Of a stretch of DNA of 64,000 nt, positions 15,905 through 24,296 are shown one piece after another; within the stretch, counting starts at the first letter, position 1; each line of letters begins with the position of its first letter. The notes below the pieces were generated by a model, which was given only the letters and a program-made list of their open reading frames with translations, had not been told where the DNA came from and searched no databases. This DNA is from Algoriphagus boseongensis (GTDB taxonomy: Bacteria > Bacteroidota > Bacteroidia > Cytophagales > Cyclobacteriaceae), in NCBI RefSeq assembly GCF_004362805.1, contig NZ_SNYF01000006.1, positions 434,001-498,000 on the forward strand, written 5' to 3'. Made by a program: the position numbers and the translations under genes.

Positions 15905-16633
15905 TTAAAAATTCGGACTAAGAAGGTACTTGCTATAAAACTCATCAATCACTTTTACGGCGTCTGTGGCATTATCCACCACAGAAAATAATTCCAAATC
16001 TGACTCACTGATGTAGTTCGGGTCTCCTTTTAAAAGAGTTTTCTTGATCCAGTCGACTAACCCTCCCCAATAATCTTTTCCTACAAGCACGATGGGAAAC
16101 CGGGCAATTTTATTGGTTTGGATAAGCGTAAGTGCTTCAAAGAATTCGTCCAAGGTGCCAAAGCCACCTGGGAGAACTACGAACCCTTGTGCATACTTGA
16201 TAAACATGACCTTTCTTACAAAGAAGTAATCAAAAGTTAAGAGCTTGTCCCGGTCAATATAGATATTATTGAACTGCTCAAAGGGAAGCTGAATATTCAA
16301 ACCTACCGACTTTCCTCCTTCAGAGTAGGCTCCTTTGTTACCTGCTTCCATAATACCCGGACCACCACCTGTGATGACTCCGTAGCCATGACGAACCAGT
16401 TTTGCGGCGATTTCCTCTGCCATTTGATAATATTCATGATCTCTTGGAGTTCTGGCAGAACCGAAAATTGAAACACATGGACCGATCTTGGCCAATTTTT
16501 CAAATCCTTCCACGAACTCGGACATAATTTTAAAAATTGCCCAGGAGTTTTCGCTTTTTATCTCGTTCCAATCTCTTTCTTCAAAAGCTCTTCTGATTCT
16601 ATCTTCAGAATTTTTTTCATCAATATGGCTCAT
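15905..16633 (-). CDS. LOG family protein (TIGR00730), long form
   Basis: A 242 aa Rossmann-fold protein; start chosen at the ATG at 16633 (MSHIDEKNSEDRIRR), because the longer frame is poorly conserved in character. Family landmarks are VSIFGSARTPRDHEYYQ, GVITGGGPGIMEAGNKGA, the RKVMFIKYAQGFVVLPGG region and the catalytic GGFGTLDEFFEALTL. This longer type is annotated as a nucleotide 5'-monophosphate nucleosidase-like LOG protein. It is a distant paralogue of 14369-14932 and leads an operon with the secreted plug-like protein. Confidence 0.9.
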   Translation of the reverse strand: MSHIDEKNSEDRIRRAFEERDWNEIKSENSWAIFKIMSEFVEGFEKLAKIGPCVSIFGSARTPRDHEYYQMAEEIAAKLVRHGYGVITGGGPGIMEAGNKGAYSEGGKSVGLNIQLPFEQFNNIYIDRDKLLTFDYFFVRKVMFIKYAQGFVVLPGGFGTLDEFFEALTLIQTNKIARFPIVLVGKDYWGGLVDWIKKTLLKGDPNYISESDLELFSVVDNATDAVKVIDEFYSKYLLSPNF

Positions 16634-16770
16634 ATGCAAAACAGTTTGTCTATCAAAAAAACGATTCTGTGGAGTAAATAGACAGGAGTTTGTAGGAATA
16701 TCCTGTAAATACCTGTATATCAACAGAAAAAAATCTTCCTTGCTCAGGATTTTTAACTCTATCTCGGGTC

Positions 16771-16778
16771 TAATTTTG
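16771..16778 (+). promoter_or_regulatory. -7 promoter box of the YkgJ-like gene
   Basis: TAATTTTG, an exact TAnnTTTG match ending 20 nt before the ATG at 16799. Confidence 0.6.
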
Positions 16779-16798
16779 CTAGCTTTTAATTTGATAAG

Positions 16799-17401
16799 AT
16801 GAATTTGGTAGAAAAGTCCCGTTTGGTGGTAGCGTTGTTCAAAGAGCTGGAGGAGGAGTCCAAGACTTTTCAGAAGGAGGGTGGCATGGGATGCATTTCC
16901 GGTTGCGGATTTTGCTGTTCCAATCCAAAGATTCCCGCTTCTCCTTTAGAGTTTTTGCCTTTGGCATTTGATTTATATGATAAGGGCTTGGCAGAAGAAA
17001 TTGCCAATCAATTAGCCATGGAAGAAACTCCCGGAAACTGCATTGTTTACAGATCCCAAAAAGAGGATGACAAAAAGGGGTTTTGCGGGAATTATCAATA
17101 CAGAGGGTTGATTTGTAGGTTGTTTGGCACGTCTATTCGAAAGAATAACAAAACAGGAATAAAGGAATTAATTACCTGCAAAATCCTGAAAGAGGAAAAG
17201 GCGGAGAATTTTCTAAAAGTAAACGAAAAAATAAATTCCGGGATGGAAGTACCTTTTGCGCCAGCTTGGTATACTCAGCTCAATGAAATAGACGAGAATT
17301 TAAGCAAGCAATTTCCCATCAATCAGGCGATTTTGATGGCTCTTGAATTGGTACTTCGATACAAATTCTATCAAGAAGAAGAGGGGACAGTTCAGCTCTA
17401 A
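16799..17401 (+). CDS. YkgJ family cysteine-cluster protein
   Basis: A 200 aa cytoplasmic protein with eight Cys arranged as in the CxxCxxCC zinc/iron chelate-binding family. These are CISGCGFCCSNPKIP near residues 32-46, single Cys in GNCIVY, GFCGNYQYRGLICRLFGTS (the R-C-R-x-F pattern typical of YkgJ), and ITCKIL. The family is presumed to bind a metal or Fe-S cluster; its substrate is unknown. It begins behind a good -7 box and lies 64 nt before the DUF1469-like gene. Confidence 0.85.
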   Translation: MNLVEKSRLVVALFKELEEESKTFQKEGGMGCISGCGFCCSNPKIPASPLEFLPLAFDLYDKGLAEEIANQLAMEETPGNCIVYRSQKEDDKKGFCGNYQYRGLICRLFGTSIRKNNKTGIKELITCKILKEEKAENFLKVNEKINSGMEVPFAPAWYTQLNEIDENLSKQFPINQAILMALELVLRYKFYQEEEGTVQL

Positions 17402-17465
17402 TTTTTTTGCTCCTTGGTTTTGCAGTATATTCGAAGAGATATTTTGTCGCATTGAAAGTCCTTTT

Positions 17466-17831
17466 ATGTTAAAAATTGGTGAAATAGTCCAAACCCTGAA
17501 AGGGATCGTTGAGACCCGGATTGGAATGGTCAAGCAAGAAATCCAGGAAGAGTTTCTGACGATCCTGTCCCGAATGATCCTCTTGATCATCATGGGTAGC
17601 ATGATATTCATGTCATTCATTTTTATTTCACTTTCAGTAGCTTTTTTCCTAAGCCAGGTTACCAAAAGCCCATATTTGGGTTTTTTGATAGTTGCTTTGG
17701 TGTACCTGATGTTGGTTTTGATTTTATATGTTAGCAGGGATTCGCTCAGACTTCAAGAGAAAACTGGAACTGCATTGAATAACTTTATCTTCCGAAGAAT
17801 TAAGAAAAATAAAGAATCAGGAGATGAGTAA
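17466..17831 (+). CDS. Putative Actinobacteriophage-holin-like membrane protein (Phage_holin_3_6 / DUF1469 type)
   Basis: A 121 aa protein starting at the ATG at 17466 (MLKIGEIVQTLKGIVETRIG). An amphipathic N-terminal helix leads into two strong membrane helices (about 40-62, MILLIIMGSMIFMSFIFISL; and 72-92, YLGFLIVALVYLMLVLILYV), then a basic tail. This layout fits the DUF1469/Phage_holin_3_6 group, which is common in bacterial chromosomes and is not evidence of prophage here. Its end overlaps the next gene by 8 nt, so translation is coupled. Confidence 0.7.
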   Translation: MLKIGEIVQTLKGIVETRIGMVKQEIQEEFLTILSRMILLIIMGSMIFMSFIFISLSVAFFLSQVTKSPYLGFLIVALVYLMLVLILYVSRDSLRLQEKTGTALNNFIFRRIKKNKESGDE

Positions 17832-18195
17832 GGAACTTGAAAAACAATCCGAAGAGCTTGAGCAGACTTTGGCTAAGCAGTTGGAAATCTTGAAAAAGGA
17901 ATCCGAAGATTGGTTGAAAGTGGCTGCTGTAGTGGGAGCTGGAGCTCTTTTGACTTACGCGATAGTAAGAACCACCCGAAAGAAAAAGCAAGAGACTACA
18001 GAGCATGCTATCGAGGTTTTGGAAAAAGAGGGCCTTCTGACTAATGATATAAAGAAGCGCCTGACAGAATCCAAAAAATCCTCTTTTTGGCCTTCTCTTT
18101 CTCAGCGATTAGTCATTTTGGGACTCGCACTTGCTAAGGATAAAATTTACAGCGCATTATTTACTCCCCAAGAAGAAGAACCAAAGAGTGAGTAA
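17824..18195 (+). CDS. Small coiled-coil membrane protein, unknown
   Basis: A 123 aa protein. The N-terminal 30 residues form a charged heptad-like helix (LEKQSEELEQTLAKQLEIL). One membrane helix follows (about 37-50, AAVVGAGALLTYAIV), then a basic stop-transfer patch (RTTRKKKQ) and another polar helix. No named family recognised, although the organisation resembles YtxH/DUF-type stress proteins. Overlaps the preceding membrane protein gene by 8 nt and the GGGP synthase gene by 8 nt. The three genes thus form a tightly coupled set. Confidence 0.65.
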   Translation: MSKELEKQSEELEQTLAKQLEILKKESEDWLKVAAVVGAGALLTYAIVRTTRKKKQETTEHAIEVLEKEGLLTNDIKKRLTESKKSSFWPSLSQRLVILGLALAKDKIYSALFTPQEEEPKSE

Positions 18196-18943
18196 AATAG
18201 GTGAACATCTTCAATACCTTCACCAATCTGGCCAGAAAGGAATTGCTTGGTTGATTGATCCGGAAAAAGGAGTTGATCCAAGTTTGTTGCCACAGCTAAG
18301 TGGCTTGGACTTGGATCTTATTTTTATTGGGGGTAGTGCTTCGGAAATTCCCCAAATCAGAAATCTAATCCAGGAGCTTAAATTTTGGGCAGGGAATATC
18401 CCGATTTGTATTTTCCCCGGGTCTTATCTGCAGGTTTATCCAGAGGCCGACGCGATTTTGTTTTTATCTCTTATTTCTGGGAGAAATCCTGAATACCTGA
18501 TCGGGCAACAAGTAAAAGCCGCTGAGGAAGTAAGCCAATCCAATCTTGAAGTTTTACCGACAGGATATTTGTTGGTCAATGAAGGAGAGATTCTAAGTGT
18601 GCATTCGGTTAGTCAAACCTTGCCTCTTTTGAATTCTCAGAAAGCTCTGGTCGCAAAAACCGCCTTGGCAGGAAAGCTAATGGGTATGAAGTATTTTTTC
18701 CTTGATGCAGGAAGTGGGGCAAGTCTGCCTGTCCATTCTGAAGTGATCGCTGAGGTCAAGCTGAAAACGAAAAGCCCACTCTTGGTTGGAGGAGGTCTAG
18801 ATTCTAAAAATAAAGTTAATTTGGCCTTTGAGGGAGGAGCAGACTTGGTGGTAATAGGAAACGGGATAGAAAAAGACCCCGGTTTTTTGGCCGAGGTCTT
18901 GAATTTGAAGAAGTGGTACAACCACTCATTGAATATTAATTAG
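18188..18943 (+). CDS. Geranylgeranylglyceryl/heptaprenylglyceryl phosphate synthase (GGGPS/PcrB family)
   Basis: A TIM-barrel prenyltransferase of 251 aa that joins sn-glycerol 1-phosphate to a polyprenyl diphosphate. Motifs visible are AWLIDPEKG (family Asp-Pro-x-K), FIGGSAS, CIFPGSYLQVYPEADAILF, TGYLLVNEG, YFFLDAGSGAS and the phosphate-binding LLVGGGLDSK and VVIGNGIE. The start is a GTG at 18188 that overlaps the preceding gene; this gives the usual family length of about 250. Bacteroidota enzymes of this family are known to make GGGP in vitro, but the end product in the cell is unclear. Its end overlaps the convergent AraC gene by 18 nt. Confidence 0.9.
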   Translation: MSKIGEHLQYLHQSGQKGIAWLIDPEKGVDPSLLPQLSGLDLDLIFIGGSASEIPQIRNLIQELKFWAGNIPICIFPGSYLQVYPEADAILFLSLISGRNPEYLIGQQVKAAEEVSQSNLEVLPTGYLLVNEGEILSVHSVSQTLPLLNSQKALVAKTALAGKLMGMKYFFLDAGSGASLPVHSEVIAEVKLKTKSPLLVGGGLDSKNKVNLAFEGGADLVVIGNGIEKDPGFLAEVLNLKKWYNHSLNIN

Positions 18944-19855
18944 GGACTCTCGTCTTCTCATTTTTCCTGCGGGAACACCATACATCATTTTAAATCTTCT
19001 GCAGAAATAAGCGGTGTCTTTGTAGCCCACCTCTTTTCCGATATCCCGAATTGATTTTTTGGAAGTTCTTAACAGGTCAACCGCAGCTTCCATTCGCTGG
19101 TATTCAATGTAATCTTGTGGGTTGATTCCAGTAAGCATTTTGAAATACTGACCCACGTAGTCTTCTGATACATTCGCCACTTTAGCTAAGACTTTATTGG
19201 AAAGGTCACCATTCAAATTTGTCTTGATGTAATTAAACAAATCAATCAATCTAGGATCCTTAAAATAGGTTGCGTTGGTAGAAAGCTCCTCGGTAAACAG
19301 TCTGTTTTTTAGAATGTGTCGAAGAAGTTCGATCATCAAAATCTCTGTGAGAGATTTAAGAACCCGCTCTTTTCCAACGGTTCCATTTTCTAACTCTTTG
19401 ACAATGTCTTCGATTAATACTGCTACCCGATCATTGAAGCGAATGATAAAAGGAGGAATATCCAGAGAATTGAAAAAGTTGACTACATCAAATACTTTGG
19501 ATTCAAAATTCACCAAAGAAATGCAGTCTTCTTCCGTAGTTTTGATGTCCTTGAAACTGATGCTTTGAAGGTATTTTCTTTTGTTGTCTGAAAACTGTTC
19601 AAAGTCTAAGTCTGCCTTTTTGTTTCCTGCTCCTAGAGTCAATTGAGTTTTTCGTCCTTTGGGCAGAAATAAAACTTCCCCTTCATTGACTAGCTCTTGA
19701 TCATCGCCAAATTTTAGGGTGCCATGATGCAAAAGGATCAGGCCGTTTTCGTTTTCTTGATAATTGACCACGCTAACCGGCTTTTCAACTTTGAAGTTGT
19801 TGCCTTTTAAAAATCTGACGTGTACGGATTCAATGATTTTGTTGTAGTAATCCAT
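18926..19855 (-). CDS. AraC family transcriptional regulator
   Basis: A 309 aa regulator with an N-terminal cupin-like sensing domain (about 1-120, including LILLHHGTLKFGDD and GEVLFLPKGRKTQL) and a C-terminal double helix-turn-helix (about 205-305). The HTH part contains LSNKVLAKVANVSEDYVGQ and the second helix motif RDIGKEVGYKDTAYFCRR, then FKMMYGVPAGKMRR. The ligand is unknown. It is convergent with, and overlaps by 18 nt, the GGGP synthase gene. Downstream of the acyl-CoA dehydrogenase gene on the same strand, but a terminator at 19937-19972 lies between them. Confidence 0.92.
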   Translation of the reverse strand: MDYYNKIIESVHVRFLKGNNFKVEKPVSVVNYQENENGLILLHHGTLKFGDDQELVNEGEVLFLPKGRKTQLTLGAGNKKADLDFEQFSDNKRKYLQSISFKDIKTTEEDCISLVNFESKVFDVVNFFNSLDIPPFIIRFNDRVAVLIEDIVKELENGTVGKERVLKSLTEILMIELLRHILKNRLFTEELSTNATYFKDPRLIDLFNYIKTNLNGDLSNKVLAKVANVSEDYVGQYFKMLTGINPQDYIEYQRMEAAVDLLRTSKKSIRDIGKEVGYKDTAYFCRRFKMMYGVPAGKMRRRESLINIQ

Positions 19856-19936
19856 GAGAAATGCTAGGTTGGATCTAAAAATATGACTTTTCCCCAGTGG
19901 AACTGGAATATTTTATATATAAGGCTAAAAATATAA

Positions 19937-19972
19937 AATAAGGGTATAATTTCTTGTAATTATACCCTTAAA
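19937..19972 (-). terminator. Terminator of the acyl-CoA dehydrogenase gene
   Basis: An 11 bp stem AAGGGTATAAT (19940-19950) and ATTATACCCTT (19959-19969). On the minus strand it is followed by a T-rich run, and it sits 14 nt after the stop codon. Confidence 0.85.
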
Positions 19973-19985
19973 GTTGGAATTATTT

Positions 19986-21125
19986 TTATCGTAGAATTCC
20001 TCTTGCAATCACAATTTTTTGGATTTCAGAAGTTCCCTCATAGATCTGTGTAATTTTTGCATCACGCATCAATCGTTCTACATGGTATTCTTTAACGTAT
20101 CCGTATCCACCGTGAACTTGAACTGCCTCAACGGTTACGTTCATCGCTACTTCCGAAGCATATAATTTAGCCATTGCAGAGGCATGGGCATAATCTTCGC
20201 CTTGATCTTTTAGCCAGGCTGCTTTGTAAACCAAGAGTCTAGCCGCTTCAATTTGAGTAGCCATGTCGGCTAATTTAAATTGGATGGCTTGATGCTGACT
20301 GATTGGTTTTCCGAAGGCTTTTCTTTCTTTAGAGTAAGCTAAGGCGAGTTCATAGGCTCCAGCTGCAATTCCCAAAGCTTGTGCCGCAATGCCTATTCTT
20401 CCTCCATTTAGGGTTTCCATAGCGAAAGTAAATCCGAATCCTTCCTCGCCAATTCTGTTTTCAACAGGAACTTTTACATCCGTGAACATCAAAGAGTGCG
20501 TATCAGAACCTCTGATTCCTAGTTTGTCCTCCTTTTTGCCGATTACGAATCCGTCCCAGCCTTTTTCTACAATAAAAACTGAAATTCCTTTGTGGCCTTT
20601 GGATGGGTCTGTCTGTGCAATCACTAAGTAAACGCTGGCATTTCCTCCGTTAGTGATCCAGTTTTTTGTGCCGTTAAGGATATAATGATCACCATTTAAC
20701 TCAGCGGTTGTTCTCTGGGAGGTAGCGTCAGATCCGGCCTCTGGTTCTGAAAGGCAAAAAGCCCCAATAATTTCTCCTGTGGCTAGTTTTGGAATATATT
20801 TTTCTCTTTGAGCCTCGGTGCCATATTTTTCCAAGCCCCATAAAACCAATGAATTGTTAACAGACATACAAACAGAAGCTGAGGCATCCACTTTAGAGAT
20901 TTCCTCCATGGCAATTGCATAGGAAATGGTATCCATTCCTCCGCCATTGTATTTTGGGTCGACCATCATGCCCATAAAGCCAAGCTCGCCCATTTTCTTT
21001 ACTTGTTCATAGGGGAATTTAGCTTCAGTATCTCGCTCAATTACACCTGGAAGTAATTCACTTTGTGCAAATTCTCTCGCTGCATCCCGTACTGCCTGAT
21101 GCTCTTCTGTCAATTGGAAATTCAT
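19986..21125 (-). CDS. Short-chain type acyl-CoA dehydrogenase
   Basis: FAD enzyme of beta-oxidation or amino-acid catabolism that desaturates acyl-CoA at C2-C3, passing electrons to ETF. The 379 aa protein has all family blocks: FCLSEPEAGSDATSQRTTA (substrate/FAD contact), NGTKNWITNGG, RKAFGKPISQHQAIQFKLAD and VHGGYGYVKEYHVERLMRD. The catalytic base is Glu363 in IYEGTSEIQ. The position of the Glu near the C-terminus fits butyryl/short-chain members and not isovaleryl or long-chain ones. It has its own transcription unit, bounded by terminators. Confidence 0.94.
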   Translation of the reverse strand: MNFQLTEEHQAVRDAAREFAQSELLPGVIERDTEAKFPYEQVKKMGELGFMGMMVDPKYNGGGMDTISYAIAMEEISKVDASASVCMSVNNSLVLWGLEKYGTEAQREKYIPKLATGEIIGAFCLSEPEAGSDATSQRTTAELNGDHYILNGTKNWITNGGNASVYLVIAQTDPSKGHKGISVFIVEKGWDGFVIGKKEDKLGIRGSDTHSLMFTDVKVPVENRIGEEGFGFTFAMETLNGGRIGIAAQALGIAAGAYELALAYSKERKAFGKPISQHQAIQFKLADMATQIEAARLLVYKAAWLKDQGEDYAHASAMAKLYASEVAMNVTVEAVQVHGGYGYVKEYHVERLMRDAKITQIYEGTSEIQKIVIARGILR

Positions 21126-21181
21126 AAGGGTAACAAAATTTTTGGGTTTAATTTCAGTCAGAAAAATAGGTCAAAAAAAGA

Positions 21182-21205
21182 AAAGGGACAAAAACTTGTC
21201 CCTTT
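21182..21205 (-). terminator. Terminator of the pan/flippase/metallopeptidase operon
   Basis: Stem AAAGGGACAA (21182-21191) and TTGTCCCTTT (21196-21205), followed on the minus strand by TTCTTTTTTT. It sits 22 nt after the metallopeptidase stop codon. Confidence 0.85.
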
Positions 21206-21227
21206 GCAAATATTATTTTGATTTGAA

Positions 21228-21914
21228 TCAATCCCGATTTCCGAAGAAAACAAATATGTAGTAGGCCAAAGTCGCCAAAGAAGCTAAAGCCGCAACCACA
21301 TAGGTCATTGCAGCCCATTTCAGGGCATCCTTAGACATCTCATATTCAGGCTTGGTCACAATGTTTCGGTTTTGCACCCAGGCCAAAGCCCGATTTGATG
21401 CATCAAATTCTACAGGAAGTGTCACTAAGGTAAATAAGGTCATGACTCCGTAGGACCCCACCACTATGTATCCAATAATTGGAACTGGTAGGCCAAGAGC
21501 GAAACCTCCGAAAAGAGAAGCAATCAGCACAACGTTCAAAATTTTGCCTGAAATGTTTTGAACAGGCACCATGGCTGATCTCAAATTTAACCAGGCATAA
21601 GATCTGGCGTGCTGAACGGCGTGACCGCATTCGTGAGCTGCAACAGCGGTAGCTGCAGCATTTCTTCCATAATAAACATCAGGTGAAAGGTTCACCGTTT
21701 TGTTCATAGGATTGTAATGGTCTGTCAACTGTCCCTCAACACAGATTACTTGGACGTCTTGAATATTGTGGTCTGCAAGCATAAGCTTAGCGATCTCAGC
21801 CCCGGATAAATTAGCTTCAAGAGGAGTTTGAGAATATTTTCTGAATTTGCTTTTCAGCCTGCTGCTGACTACAAATCCAAGAATCGCAAATACTACTACG
21901 ATTAGAATGATCAT
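21228..21914 (-). CDS. Membrane zinc metallopeptidase, YugP type (Zn_peptidase_2)
   Basis: A 228 aa membrane protein with the zinc motif HECGH in AAHECGHAVQHARSYAW. It has an N-terminal helix (MIILIVVVFAILGFVVS) and three C-terminal helices (about 120-142, 143-165 and 200-222). The segment LPVEFDASNRALAW is also conserved in this family. The substrate is unknown. It is the last gene of the run panC, panD, flippase-like, metallopeptidase (34 nt after the flippase gene). Confidence 0.9.
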   Translation of the reverse strand: MIILIVVVFAILGFVVSSRLKSKFRKYSQTPLEANLSGAEIAKLMLADHNIQDVQVICVEGQLTDHYNPMNKTVNLSPDVYYGRNAAATAVAAHECGHAVQHARSYAWLNLRSAMVPVQNISGKILNVVLIASLFGGFALGLPVPIIGYIVVGSYGVMTLFTLVTLPVEFDASNRALAWVQNRNIVTKPEYEMSKDALKWAAMTYVVAALASLATLAYYIFVFFGNRD

Positions 21915-21948
21915 TTTTTTAATTGTTTAACTGGGTGTGAATACGAAG

Positions 21949-22950
21949 TTAATCCTTGATAGGTTTATTCCAAGTTGGAATTCTCATCATCAGAATCCAG
22001 GAGATCAAACCAACCATCAATACCAAGATTACTTGGGTTCCGTGGATGATGGCTGCGAAGATTTTTCCGTCAGATTCAGAGACACCAAATTGGATCAAAA
22101 TGTAAGCCACTAGTGCGTGAAAGGTGCCAATACCGCCTTGAACAGGGGCAACCATGCCAATACTTCCCATTACCATGACTAAAAGAACCTCGCCGGGAGT
22201 CAAATTGGCAGTACTTTGAATTCCCAGAGAAACGGTATACATGGTTAAAAAGTAAATTATCCAAATGACAAAGGAACTGGCCCAAAATCCAATAGGATTC
22301 GAAAGGGTCTGAATTGATTTTAACCCTGTAAACATTTGTCTGAAAAATTCCTGAAGCTTATTGACCAGTCCATGGCTTCGGAATTTTCTAAACAGGAAAT
22401 AAAGAAATAGAATGAGTACCGCCAATCCTCCAAGAGCAAGAGGTAGGTTTTCTACTACTTTTTGTCCCAAACTTTCCAAATCCACCAATTCTCCTGCGAG
22501 AGAAAGGAAAAGTTGGTTTTCTACCAAAAATGCTAAGAAAATGGTCGAAATCAGGAATAAAAGATCAATGCTTCTTTCCAGCAAAACGGTACCAAGAAGA
22601 TGCCCGATAGAAATTCCATTTGTTTTACTGAGCACTCCACATCTGGCTACCTCACCTGCTCTAGGGACAAGCATGTTTACCAAATAGCCAACCATTACGG
22701 CATGGTAAGCTCTATTTGGGGAGACTTTTGCTCCCTCTTTGCTTTGAATAAGTAAAGACCATCTCCAGCCTCGAATCCAATAACCTGTCCAGGCAATTGC
22801 CAAAGAGATAAAAATCCACAGCCAATTGCTCGATTTGATTTGCTCAAGCAAACTGTTGAATTCAATATCTCGATATAAAAGCCAAAAAATCCAGACAGCT
22901 ATGCCTAAAGAAATAACTACCTGGATGCTTTGTTTTAGCTTGGGATTCAT
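21949..22950 (-). CDS. Flippase-like / lysylphosphatidylglycerol synthase TM-domain protein (UPF0104)
   Basis: A 333 aa polytopic membrane protein with about eight helices. It matches the LPG_synthase_TM family: WIFISLAIAWTGYWIRGWRW, a RAYHAVMVGYLVNMLVPRAGE segment followed by CGVLSK, and late GSIGMVAPVQGGIGTFHAL. There is no C-terminal MprF catalytic domain, so it is not a lipid aminoacylase; members are thought to move lipids between leaflets. The start codon overlaps the panD stop (TAATG arrangement), which shows translational coupling. Confidence 0.87.
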   Translation of the reverse strand: MNPKLKQSIQVVISLGIAVWIFWLLYRDIEFNSLLEQIKSSNWLWIFISLAIAWTGYWIRGWRWSLLIQSKEGAKVSPNRAYHAVMVGYLVNMLVPRAGEVARCGVLSKTNGISIGHLLGTVLLERSIDLLFLISTIFLAFLVENQLFLSLAGELVDLESLGQKVVENLPLALGGLAVLILFLYFLFRKFRSHGLVNKLQEFFRQMFTGLKSIQTLSNPIGFWASSFVIWIIYFLTMYTVSLGIQSTANLTPGEVLLVMVMGSIGMVAPVQGGIGTFHALVAYILIQFGVSESDGKIFAAIIHGTQVILVLMVGLISWILMMRIPTWNKPIKD

Positions 22951-23297
22951 TAAATCAGCTTATTTCTATCGTCTGGAAAAATAAGTACAGGTTTATACTT
23001 TTTAGCTTCCTCGAGTTCCATTCCTGCATAGGAAATGATGATTACCACATCTCCAACAGCAGCTTTTCGAGCAGCTGGGCCATTTAGGCAAACTTGACCA
23101 CTTCCCCGCTCCCCCTTGATTACATAAGTTTCAAGTCGCTCACCGTTGTTCACATTGACTACTTGCACTTTTTCATTTTCAATGAGCTGGGCGGCATCCA
23201 TCAAATCTTCATCAATGGTAATAGACCCAACATAATGGAGTTCCGCCTGGGTAATTTTTACCCGGTGGATTTTTGATTTTAATACTTGGATTTGCAT
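22950..23297 (-). CDS. panD: Aspartate 1-decarboxylase
   Basis: Makes beta-alanine from aspartate for pantothenate. The 115 aa proenzyme cleaves itself at Gly24-Ser25 to form the pyruvoyl cofactor; the site is visible as [10 protein letters not shown]. Other conserved blocks are Lys9, [20 protein letters not shown] and VIIISYAGM. The C-terminal [13 protein letters not shown] is normal for the family. It is 24 nt after panC, the next enzyme in the same pathway, and its stop overlaps the flippase-like gene start. Confidence 0.96.
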   Translation of the reverse strand: MQIQVLKSKIHRVKITQAELHYVGSITIDEDLMDAAQLIENEKVQVVNVNNGERLETYVIKGERGSGQVCLNGPAARKAAVGDVVIIISYAGMELEEAKKYKPVLIFPDDRNKLI

Positions 23298-23321
23298 TGG
23301 TTTAGTTTTTCCGCCGCGAAA

Positions 23322-24170
23322 TTAAGGAATTATCGGGAGGTTGTCGATTAAACGGATTTCTCCGATAAAGGCTGCCACACAGATCGAAGATTTTTCTTCA
23401 GGACTAAAATTCTGGATCAACTCAAAAGTTTCGGGATGGACCAGAGCAAAATACTCAAGTTTTGAGGATTCCAAGTTTTCGAAATCTGCCATAATTTCCT
23501 TTTGGACCTCAGACCAAACTTTTCCGCCTAAAAGCCGGGCTTTTGCTTTTTCAAGGCTTCGGGAAAGAATTAAGGCATTTTGCCTTTCTTCTGGACTTAA
23601 GCGCATATTTCTTGAAGAGAGCGCCAAGCCATCTTTTTCTCTTCGTGTAGGAACTACCTCCAGCTCAATAGGAAAAGAAAGATCATTAACCAGTCGCTTG
23701 ATGATCGCCACTTGCTGCAGATCCTTTTGCCCAAAAAAAGCGATATGTGGCCTTATGAAATGAAAAAGTTTACTCACTACGATTCCAACTCCATTGAAAT
23801 GTCCAGGCCTAAATTCCCCTTCCAGAACTCTTTCAAGATCGCCAAAGTCTAATTTTAGGTTTGGAAGACTTGGATAAATGGTTTCTACTGAAGGTAAAAA
23901 AACATAATCCACTCCGGCCTTTTCCAGAATTTGTAAATCAGCCTGCAGTGTATTGGGATACTTTGCAAAATCATCCTGGTTATTGAACTGGGTAGGATTT
24001 ACAAAAATGGAAACGACTGTTATGTCAGCTTTTTCAATAGATTTTTTCACCAAATCCAAGTGGCCTTGATGAAGCGCTCCCATGGTGGGAACCAGGCCGA
24101 TAGTATGATTTTTCTGAAGATGGTTGAGCCAGAGCGGATTCCACTCAGCCGGTGTATGAATAAGGATCAC
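23322..24170 (-). CDS. panC: Pantothenate synthetase
   Basis: Joins pantoate and beta-alanine with ATP to give pantothenate. Motifs seen: GLVPTMGALHQGHLDLV (HIGH-like ATP site), VSIFVNPTQFN, GHFNGVGIVVSKLF, FGQKDLQQVAIIKR and the KMSKS-like LALSSRNMRL. The longest open frame would start at 24281, but the extra 37 residues are Lys-rich and unlike PanC. I choose the GTG at 24170 (VILIHTPAEW), which gives 282 aa, the normal length. It lies 30 nt behind a full -33/-7 promoter that would fall inside the longer frame. Confidence 0.94.
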   Translation of the reverse strand: MILIHTPAEWNPLWLNHLQKNHTIGLVPTMGALHQGHLDLVKKSIEKADITVVSIFVNPTQFNNQDDFAKYPNTLQADLQILEKAGVDYVFLPSVETIYPSLPNLKLDFGDLERVLEGEFRPGHFNGVGIVVSKLFHFIRPHIAFFGQKDLQQVAIIKRLVNDLSFPIELEVVPTRREKDGLALSSRNMRLSPEERQNALILSRSLEKAKARLLGGKVWSEVQKEIMADFENLESSKLEYFALVHPETFELIQNFSPEEKSSICVAAFIGEIRLIDNLPIIP

Positions 24171-24200
24171 TGGTAGGGCAGGATTTCGGCTAAATTGTCG

Positions 24201-24229
24201 CAAAACTAGATTAATATCCAGAATAACAA
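24201..24229 (-). promoter_or_regulatory. panC promoter
   Basis: On the minus strand a -33 TTG (24227-24229) is followed by 18 nt and the -7 box TAGTTTTG (24201-24208). This agrees with the Bacteroidota consensus. The transcript would start near 24194 and supports the GTG start at 24170. Confidence 0.65.
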
Positions 24230-24250
24230 TGGTTTTAGGCTTTTTTTTCT

Positions 24251-24258
24251 TACCTTTG
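24251..24258 (+). promoter_or_regulatory. -7 promoter box of the glycogen-synthase-like gene
   Basis: TACCTTTG, an exact TAnnTTTG match, 38 nt before the ATG at 24297. Together with the panC promoter it forms a compact divergent promoter pair. Confidence 0.55.
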
Positions 24259-24296
24259 TTGCCGTTGTTTATCACGTTCATTAAAATCCCTATAGT

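Noticed and set aside
17466..17831. Holin-like protein taken as sign of a prophage
   Set aside because: No lysin, capsid, integrase or terminase gene is nearby, and DUF1469/Phage_holin_3_6 proteins are common chromosomal membrane proteins.
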